Shown: positions 30,843 to 36,131 of the stretch, one piece after another
Position numbering within the stretch: the first letter of the stretch is position 1
Layout: every line of letters begins with the position of its first letter
From: Anaerotignum sp.
Lineage (GTDB): Bacteria; Bacillota; Clostridia; Lachnospirales; Anaerotignaceae
Length of the DNA stretch: 36,131 bases
Direction of reading: 5' to 3'
Assembly (NCBI GenBank): GCA_020024455.1
Contig: JAHHTU010000025.1
Location: 1-36,131, forward strand
The notes under the pieces: model-generated
The model's database searches: none
What the model saw: only the letters and a program-made list of their open reading frames with translations
Told to the model about the DNA's origin: nothing
Translations under genes and position numbers: made by a program

Positions 30843-32888
30843 ATGAGCAGAGTATTGCAGAAATTAAGAAGAAGCAATAACAACAGCGTGCAATTCAAAA
30901 TTCTATATAAATTTTTATTGGGAATTTTAATTCCGCTATTTTTGGTTTTCATAATCATTATCATGTTGTTGAATAAACAGTTGACAGCAACGATGACAAC
31001 GTTACAAAGCAATTATTTAGGTGCAGAAGCAGCACATGCCGCAAAACAAGTAGATGGATTTTTCCAAAAATATTTTAGTGTGGTGGAAACAGCAGCTTCT
31101 TCTCAGACAGCAAAAAATACATTAGCAAATTGGGATGCACAAACATTTTATGATTCAGAACAGTATCATAAAATGAAAAAGGAATTACAGGCAATTCATC
31201 AATCATCACCAGATGACATCATGGATATAGCGTTTATTGATTTGAAAAGCAAACAAATTTTGCAAGCAAAAGGTGCATTTATTACACCGGAAAAGTTGGA
31301 CATTACAACAAGACCGTGGTTTGAAGACACATTACGGGAAAACAAAACAATCATTTCCAGTGCATACATAGATATGAATACCAATCAAATGGTGGTAACT
31401 GTTGCGTCCCCTGTGCAAGACAATGGCAAGACGGTTGGTGTAATCAGCTTGGATATTTCTGTACAAAAGTTAATGGATACATTGGCGAAAATCCGTATTG
31501 GCGAAAGTGGTTATATCACAGTGTTTGATAAACAAAAAGATGTTGTATTCCACCCACAGCAAGAGATGATTTTAAAGAAAGTATCTGAAATGAAATATTC
31601 AGATAACTTGAAACAGATATTGGAAAACAAAGAGGCTGTAAACAATATTGCATACATGGACGATACTATGCAATTTTATGGTAGTACTGTATATTTGGAT
31701 AACATTGATGTGATGGTATTGGGTGTGTTGCCGGAAGCAGAATATCAATCTTATATTCAAAATGCAAGAACTTCTTTGCTCTGGTCTTTCATTGTCTGTT
31801 TGGTGATATTGACCATTATCATTAGTGGGATTGCACACGTACTGACACGTTCTTTGAAAAAGTTGAATGATATTGCACATAAATTATCAAATGGCCAGCT
31901 AGATGTAGAAGTTGACGTGACCGGAAATGATGAAGTTGGTGCATTGGCGAGAAATATTGCCTCGATTGTGGATAGATTGAAGGTGTATATCGCATATATC
32001 AATGAAATTCAATTTGTCTTGGGAGAAATTGGAAAAGGGAATTTGCAATTTACATTAGAACAAGAGTATAAAGGGGAATTCTCCAAGATTAAAACAGCAT
32101 TGTTGGAAATACAGGCAACCATGTCCGATACCATGTTAGCGATTGTAGATGCTGCAAATGAAGTGGACAATGGTGCAAATCAAGTGGCAGAAACTGCACA
32201 GACACAAGCAGAGGGTGCAACACAACAAGCATCTACGGTGGAGGAATTGTCTGCACAACTGCATGAATTATCAGAAGATGCAAAAGCAAATGCAAAAAAT
32301 GCAGTACACATTAACAGCAATTTGGATAAAATGGGTGAACAAATCCAAAGCAGCAATCAGGAAATGATGAACCTTTTGGAAGCGATTGATAATATTTCCC
32401 AAAAATCAGGAGAAATTATCAAAATTATCAAAACCATTGAAGACATTGCATTCCAGACCAATATTTTGGCATTGAATGCAGCTGTGGAAGCCGCAAGAGC
32501 AGGCGTGGCAGGCAAAGGCTTTGCTGTGGTGGCAGATGAAGTGCGTAATTTGGCGGCAAAAAGCTCAGAAGCAGCACAAAACACAACCACATTGATACAA
32601 AGCTCTGTGCAAGCGGTGGAAGTGGGACATCGTATTGCAGAAACAACAGCAAAATCTATGGAAATGGCAACATCTCAAACAGATGTGATTATTGAGATGG
32701 TTGCAAAAATTTCTGACTCTTATCAAACATTGTCAGAACATTTGTTGGAAATCAATTCCGGTGTAGAACATATTTCCGGCATCATTCAAACAAGTTCTGC
32801 AGTATCACAAGAAAGTGCGGCAACCAGTGAAGAATTGTCCGGACAAGCACATATTTTGAAAGGTTTGGTAAGTAAATTCAGACTATAA
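30843..32888 (+). CDS. Methyl-accepting chemotaxis protein with Cache-type sensor
   Basis: A 681-residue transmembrane receptor. TM1 is about 24-44, then an extracellular dCache-like domain of about 265 residues (RPWFEDTLRENKTIISSAY and VGVISLDISVQKLMDTL), TM2 (about 312-334) and HAMP (335-385). The signalling domain has the invariant tip IAFQTNILALNAAVEAARAG. Methylation-type segments such as EGATQQASTVEELSAQ are present. The C-terminus (GLVSKFRL) lacks a CheR-docking pentapeptide. The ligand is unknown; small organic acids or amino acids are common for this fold. ATG 30843 follows AAAGGTGAAGTG. Confidence 0.94.
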   Translation: MSRVLQKLRRSNNNSVQFKILYKFLLGILIPLFLVFIIIIMLLNKQLTATMTTLQSNYLGAEAAHAAKQVDGFFQKYFSVVETAASSQTAKNTLANWDAQTFYDSEQYHKMKKELQAIHQSSPDDIMDIAFIDLKSKQILQAKGAFITPEKLDITTRPWFEDTLRENKTIISSAYIDMNTNQMVVTVASPVQDNGKTVGVISLDISVQKLMDTLAKIRIGESGYITVFDKQKDVVFHPQQEMILKKVSEMKYSDNLKQILENKEAVNNIAYMDDTMQFYGSTVYLDNIDVMVLGVLPEAEYQSYIQNARTSLLWSFIVCLVILTIIISGIAHVLTRSLKKLNDIAHKLSNGQLDVEVDVTGNDEVGALARNIASIVDRLKVYIAYINEIQFVLGEIGKGNLQFTLEQEYKGEFSKIKTALLEIQATMSDTMLAIVDAANEVDNGANQVAETAQTQAEGATQQASTVEELSAQLHELSEDAKANAKNAVHINSNLDKMGEQIQSSNQEMMNLLEAIDNISQKSGEIIKIIKTIEDIAFQTNILALNAAVEAARAGVAGKGFAVVADEVRNLAAKSSEAAQNTTTLIQSSVQAVEVGHRIAETTAKSMEMATSQTDVIIEMVAKISDSYQTLSEHLLEINSGVEHISGIIQTSSAVSQESAATSEELSGQAHILKGLVSKFRL

Positions 32889-32891
32889 AAT

Positions 32892-32928
32892 AAAAAAAGA
32901 AATCCATGATAACATGGATTTCTTTTTT
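32892..32928. terminator. Bidirectional terminator closing the motility cluster
   Basis: AAAAAAAGAAATCCATG (32892-32908), loop ATAA, CATGGATTTCTTTTTT (32913-32928). The stem is followed by T's in both directions and separates the receptor gene from the convergent minus-strand gene. Confidence 0.93.
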
Positions 32929-32929
32929 G

Positions 32930-34066
32930 TTATTCGGCTTGTGTGGGAATGGTGTAGCGTCTGCCACAGACCTCAATGTAAGCAATATTGTCTAAGTCGA
33001 TGATTTCTTGCTTTGTTCTTTGTGTCTTTTCTATATAATATGGCTTTGTTTTATCCTCACAAGAACCGGAGCCAGATGTAAATTTCATCTCAGAGCCATC
33101 TTTGCAAATGACTTTTAACCCCAATTCTCGCAAACAGGCTTGGTTATATACAGAACCGTCTAATACTTTGATATTGCTGTCAAGATAAACCTCTGGGCGA
33201 TTGCTGTCAAGATAAACCTCTGGGCGGCTGCTTGGTTTGTAATGATGGTTTTTACAGCCTTCTCCTTCTACTCTTGCAGTGACAGAAATGGGAGAAATGA
33301 TAATTTTTGTGAGGATTGCCTCACCTTGGAATACAGATACTTTGTCATTCGGTGTAAGTGTGATTTCCATTGTTTTGTAATTTAATGGTACATTTTTGAA
33401 TGAAAATGTATGTTGATTGATTTCTTGATAATCTTCTGTGAGTGTATGACGGATATAAGTTTCTGTTTTTGCAGTGGTATCCAATTCGTCATAAATATCA
33501 TAAAATTTAGATAGTGAAATGGATACCAATTCATTTTGCAATGGTACGTCTGTACGAATTTCCAATACACCAGTTAATGTATGTTCATCTACAAACTTCA
33601 TATTTTCTACATTTATCCCCTTAAAATAGCTGAATTTTGGTTTGAATTGAATATCTCTGTCGTCAAAATGATAATAACGTGCAGGGTCAAATTTGCAATT
33701 TTCCGGCGATTTTAATTCAAATCCTATCCAAACAGCCGAATAATCACCAATCACATCAGTGAGCGTCAAGCTCCAACCATTCCAAGTGTCTGTTAGACCA
33801 AGATATGTAATGTTTTGTTCAAAGTTCGTATTGGCAGCGGGTGTACCCTTGAAATTTTCTTTGATGACATTTCGTATGGTGGTTGCGGCATAGCCTGCAA
33901 CAGAAATGCCAATGACAAACAATAATGCTACGGCAATCGGTCGCAAAGGTCTTCGGAATGGTTTTTGTTGTTTTTCGGTTCGTTGTGTAGATGCATATAG
34001 TTTGTCTGCAAGTTGTTGTTTTTCTTGTTCTGAAAATTTGATGTTGTTCCAATCATTCGGTTGCAT
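32930..34066 (-). CDS. Membrane-anchored DUF4179-type protein, probable anti-sigma/cell-envelope partner
   Basis: A 378-residue protein. A cytoplasmic segment (1-40; FSEQEKQQLADKLYASTQRT) is followed by one membrane helix (about 43-61). The external part resembles DUF4179, found in clostridial anti-sigma-like proteins (YLGLTDTWNGWSLTLTDVIG). It overlaps the upstream sigma-factor gene by 14 bp, the classic arrangement for a co-translated regulator pair. A duplicated nonapeptide RPEVYLDSN lies at 281-298. ATG 34066 follows GGGGGA. The call as anti-sigma factor is inferred from context, not from a recognised zinc-binding motif. Confidence 0.8.
   Translation of the reverse strand: MQPNDWNNIKFSEQEKQQLADKLYASTQRTEKQQKPFRRPLRPIAVALLFVIGISVAGYAATTIRNVIKENFKGTPAANTNFEQNITYLGLTDTWNGWSLTLTDVIGDYSAVWIGFELKSPENCKFDPARYYHFDDRDIQFKPKFSYFKGINVENMKFVDEHTLTGVLEIRTDVPLQNELVSISLSKFYDIYDELDTTAKTETYIRHTLTEDYQEINQHTFSFKNVPLNYKTMEITLTPNDKVSVFQGEAILTKIIISPISVTARVEGEGCKNHHYKPSSRPEVYLDSNRPEVYLDSNIKVLDGSVYNQACLRELGLKVICKDGSEMKFTSGSGSCEDKTKPYYIEKTQRTKQEIIDLDNIAYIEVCGRRYTIPTQAE
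33173..33226. repeat. Perfect 27-bp tandem duplication in the DUF4179-type gene
   Basis: Two identical 27-bp units (33173-33199, 33200-33226) encode RPEVYLDSN twice, in frame, in the external part of the protein. Perfect DNA identity suggests a recent slippage event. Confidence 0.95.
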
Positions 34067-34550
34067 ATAAATCCCCCATTTCTATTTTGAGCATTGTTCT
34101 GGCACGTGTGAGCCGTTTGCGTATGCAAGATACAGATGTTCCAAGCAATGTGGCTGTTTCTTCTGCACTCAATCCCTCAATACAGCAAAAATACAATGTT
34201 TCACGGTATTTGATGGGCAGATTTCGCAGAATTTCCAGTACTTCTGTTTTCTCGTATTCCCCATCGGGATATGGCAACGGTATAGAGGTATCTATGGGAA
34301 GCTTTTTTCTGAAATGCCAGCTTTTGCGGATATCTTTGCAAGCATTGACAGCCATTTTGCGGATATAACTTTGCTCTTGCTCGATATCGGTAAATGATAT
34401 GTTTTTTTGAAATAATTTGATGTAAATATTTTGGCAGATATCCAGTCCATCTTCTTTGGATAAACCGTATGCAATACAAATGCGTAAGATACGGTCGGCA
34501 TATGTTTGTACAAAATATGCGGCATCTTCTTTTTGCGTCCAATCTCTCAT
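34053..34550 (-). CDS. ECF-family RNA polymerase sigma factor
   Basis: A 165-residue two-domain sigma factor. The sigma-2 domain (about 10-80) has DICQNIYIKLFQ and IRKMAVNACKDIRKSW. The sigma-4 domain (about 108-160) has LPIKYRETLYFCCIEGLSAE and a helix-turn-helix (TATLLGTSVSCIRKRLTRAR). No sigma-3 domain is present. ATG 34550 follows GAAGGGAG. It is cotranscribed with the membrane protein, the likely sensor that releases it. The inducing signal is unknown, and no link to the flagellar genes is visible apart from position. Confidence 0.93.
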   Translation of the reverse strand: MRDWTQKEDAAYFVQTYADRILRICIAYGLSKEDGLDICQNIYIKLFQKNISFTDIEQEQSYIRKMAVNACKDIRKSWHFRKKLPIDTSIPLPYPDGEYEKTEVLEILRNLPIKYRETLYFCCIEGLSAEETATLLGTSVSCIRKRLTRARTMLKIEMGDLYATE

Positions 34551-34628
34551 GTTTTCACTCCCTTCTATATATCATACGACGCAAAAGTGGTGTTTGGGAC
34601 AAATTTTTATAGAAAATATCAAAATGTA

Positions 34629-34637
34629 TGGTATACT
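34629..34637 (+). promoter_or_regulatory. Extended -10 promoter for the phosphatase gene
   Basis: TGG directly before TATACT (34632-34637) forms an extended -10; no good -35 is seen at the usual distance. It lies 33 bp before the start codon. Confidence 0.45.
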
Positions 34638-34670
34638 AAAAAACAATAAACAAGAGGAGGTTTGACGAAT

Positions 34671-35132
34671 ATGAAAAAAGTATTGTTTATTTGTCATGGG
34701 AATATTTGCAGAAGTCCGATGGCAGAGTTTGTGTTCAAAGACATGGTAAACAAAAAAGGGCTTTGTGGGCAAATAGAAGTTGCTTCTGCGGCAACCACAA
34801 GAGAGGAAATCGGAAACCCTGTACATAAAGGAACGGTCAGAAAATTGGCAGAATATCACATTTCTACGGCAGGGAAATATGCACGACAGGTGACAAAGGC
34901 AGATTATGATAGTTATGATTATTTGATTTGTATGGAGCAGATGAATTTGAGAGAAATCAAAAGAATACTGCCCAATGACCCGAAAGGTAAAATTTGTTTG
35001 TTATTGGACTTTACAGACAAACCGAGAGATATTGCAGACCCTTGGTATACAGGTGATTTTGATGTGACATATGATGATATTTTAGAAGGGTGTACAGCAC
35101 TTTTGGAAAAACTCGAAACAGAGGGAATATAA
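34671..35132 (+). CDS. Low-molecular-weight protein tyrosine phosphatase
   Basis: A 153-residue cytosolic phosphatase. The P-loop CHGNICRS has nucleophile C8 and R14 (Cx5R), and the general acid is D123 in DPWYTGDF. Members remove phosphate from tyrosine or arginine residues, and some control capsule or stress responses; the substrate here is unknown. ATG 34671 lies 10 nt after AGAGGAGG, so the in-frame TTG at 34662 is too close to that site. No cognate tyrosine kinase is in the window. Confidence 0.95.
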   Translation: MKKVLFICHGNICRSPMAEFVFKDMVNKKGLCGQIEVASAATTREEIGNPVHKGTVRKLAEYHISTAGKYARQVTKADYDSYDYLICMEQMNLREIKRILPNDPKGKICLLLDFTDKPRDIADPWYTGDFDVTYDDILEGCTALLEKLETEGI

Positions 35133-35205
35133 AAAGTTTTTGTTGTGATTTGTCGAAAAACCGTTTACAATAAATATAGAACAAATCGGATAAGGAGGAG
35201 AACAT

Positions 35206-36021
35206 ATGCTACCCGTTCAATCTACACAGCAAAAAGCGGTTTCAGCAAACGGATACAAAGCAAGAAGCACAGAAAAAGCAGATTTTTCCGGTGTGATGCA
35301 AGGTACAGCAAAAACACAGTCTTTGGATAACATATTTGAAAAAGCAGCGGCACAATATGATGTACCTGTTTCTTTGTTGAAAGCAATCGCAAAAGCAGAG
35401 TCCAATTTCAATCCAAAAGCGGTATCACACGCAGGGGCAAAAGGTGTGATGCAGTTGATGCCCGCAACAGCAAAGGCATTGGGTGTACAAGATGCATTCG
35501 ACCCAGAACAAAATATCATGGGCGGAGCAAAATATATCAGCCAGATGTTGGAACGATATGACGGAAATACAAAATTGGCTTTGGCAGCGTATAATGCCGG
35601 TAGTGGAAATGTAAAAAAATATGGTGGTATTCCACCATTTAAGGAAACACAAAATTATGTCAAAAAAGTGATGCGTTACGCAGGGGAGAACCTAAATGCA
35701 GGCGATTATACCCCATCTGTATCCAAGGCGGATAAAAAAGCACCAGCACCTAAAACCACAAGACAAGATGGTGTAGAGCAATCTATCATCAGTTTTATGG
35801 ATTTTACGGAATTGGATTATTTGTTGTTTATTGAGTCTTTGAAACATCGCACCAGTATGTCATTGTCTGATATTTTGAATGATGTGACAGAAGAACGTGC
35901 AACCACAGCAGATATCTTTGGAGCAGTATTTGGAGCAAACGCAGTATCGGAAATGTCATTGGGACTTTCCGCAGATACGGCAAATTTGATGGGAGACCGA
36001 TTCCAAAAAATGTATGAATAA
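35206..36021 (+). CDS. Lytic transglycosylase (SLT domain), probable flagellar export substrate
   Basis: A 271-residue peptidoglycan lytic enzyme. The SLT domain (about 42-165) has the catalytic Glu E65 (IAKAESNFNP), the motif GVMQLMPATA (80-89) and AYNAGSGNV (128-136). There is no Sec signal or lipobox. Instead, a disordered N-terminus with FSGVM (27-31) resembles the FxxxPhi signals of flagellar substrates. A disordered spacer (about 170-190) leads to a C-terminal domain of about 80 residues that I do not recognise. Flagellar SLT enzymes open the wall for rod growth. ATG 35206 follows AAGGAGGAG. Confidence 0.9.
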   Translation: MLPVQSTQQKAVSANGYKARSTEKADFSGVMQGTAKTQSLDNIFEKAAAQYDVPVSLLKAIAKAESNFNPKAVSHAGAKGVMQLMPATAKALGVQDAFDPEQNIMGGAKYISQMLERYDGNTKLALAAYNAGSGNVKKYGGIPPFKETQNYVKKVMRYAGENLNAGDYTPSVSKADKKAPAPKTTRQDGVEQSIISFMDFTELDYLLFIESLKHRTSMSLSDILNDVTEERATTADIFGAVFGANAVSEMSLGLSADTANLMGDRFQKMYE

Positions 36022-36030
36022 AAAAGAAAA

Positions 36031-36066
36031 AACAACAGAAAGAGTTATTCTTTCTGTTGTTTTTTT
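36031..36066 (+). terminator. Terminator after the lytic transglycosylase
   Basis: AACAACAGAAAG (36031-36042), loop AGTTATT, CTTTCTGTTGTT (36050-36061), followed by T's. A 12-bp perfect stem, extendable with flanking A/T. Confidence 0.9.
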
Positions 36067-36094
36067 ATTGGAAGAATTTGTGAAAAATATGCTG

Positions 36095-36125
36095 TTTACA
36101 AGAAATGTACAAGCAATGGTATATA
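36095..36125 (+). promoter_or_regulatory. Putative promoter of the next gene, cut by the window edge
   Basis: TTTACA (36095-36100) and TATATA (36120-36125), the latter preceded by TGG as an extended -10. Spacing is 19 bp, longer than ideal, and no gene is visible before the end. Confidence 0.35.
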
Positions 36126-36131
36126 AAATGG

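Noticed and set aside
35130..35158. Sigma-28 promoter before the lytic transglycosylase (TAAA ... GTCGAAAA)
   Set aside because: Spacing of about 18 bp and two mismatches in the -10; not good enough, though a flagellar role would fit.
1..36131. Defence system, prophage, transposon or CRISPR array
   Set aside because: No transposase, integrase, Cas, nuclease-effector or toxin-antitoxin motifs, and no direct-repeat arrays other than those inside fliY and the DUF4179-type gene.

Overview
The window is AT-rich DNA from a low-GC Gram-positive, most likely an anaerobic clostridium of the Lachnospiraceae type. The evidence is the fla/che gene order, the FliY and CheC/CheD/CheV chemotaxis proteins, the SwrD/FlbD protein, strong AGGAGG-type ribosome binding sites and a NiCo riboswitch. 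Nearly everything is ordinary, well-packed chromosome; there is no tRNA, rRNA, insertion sequence, phage or CRISPR array.

Layout. (1) 1-4452, housekeeping flank: a NiCo (czcD) riboswitch with its own terminator controls a cation diffusion facilitator; then a nitrilase-family amidase, an unrecognised small protein, two minus-strand genes (a flavoprotein with a four-cysteine cluster and an ArsC/Spx-like protein) and exodeoxyribonuclease III. (2) 4453-4977, an AT-rich gene-free stretch whose 3' end holds a sigma-A-type promoter with a near-perfect 24-bp palindrome over the -10 box. (3) 4978-28473, one long flagellar operon: flgB-flgC-fliE-fliF-fliG-fliH-fliI-fliJ-fliK-flgD-(TIGR02530 type)-flgE-flbD-motA-motB-fliM-fliY-cheY-fliO-fliP-fliQ-fliR-flhB-flhA-fliA-two rod genes-cheC-cheD. 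(4) 28591-32888, a sensory module: CheV, an EAL-like/HDOD protein and a Cache-type chemoreceptor, closed by a strong bidirectional terminator. (5) 32930-34550, minus strand: a membrane-anchored DUF4179-type protein and its ECF-like sigma factor. (6) 34671-36021: a low-molecular-weight tyrosine phosphatase and a lytic transglycosylase with no Sec signal that looks like a flagellar export substrate.

How it works together: the operon encodes the rod, MS ring, C ring, export apparatus, hook, stator, the sigma-28 factor for late genes and the phosphatase arm of chemotaxis (FliY, CheC, CheD). The signalling core (CheA, CheW, CheB, CheR), FliL and FlhF/FlhG are not here, although in many Firmicutes most of them sit inside this operon.

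The most unusual item is FliY. It lacks the CheY-binding peptide usually found at its N-terminus and instead carries three tandem 24-residue units in its linker, each with a FliM-like CheY-P-binding motif. The three units are identical as protein but differ at 5-6 synonymous sites pairwise, so the array appears to be held by selection. Together with two intact phosphatase signatures in FliY, and a CheC in which one of two signatures is broken, this suggests a C ring with multiplied CheY-P docking sites next to a dephosphorylation centre.
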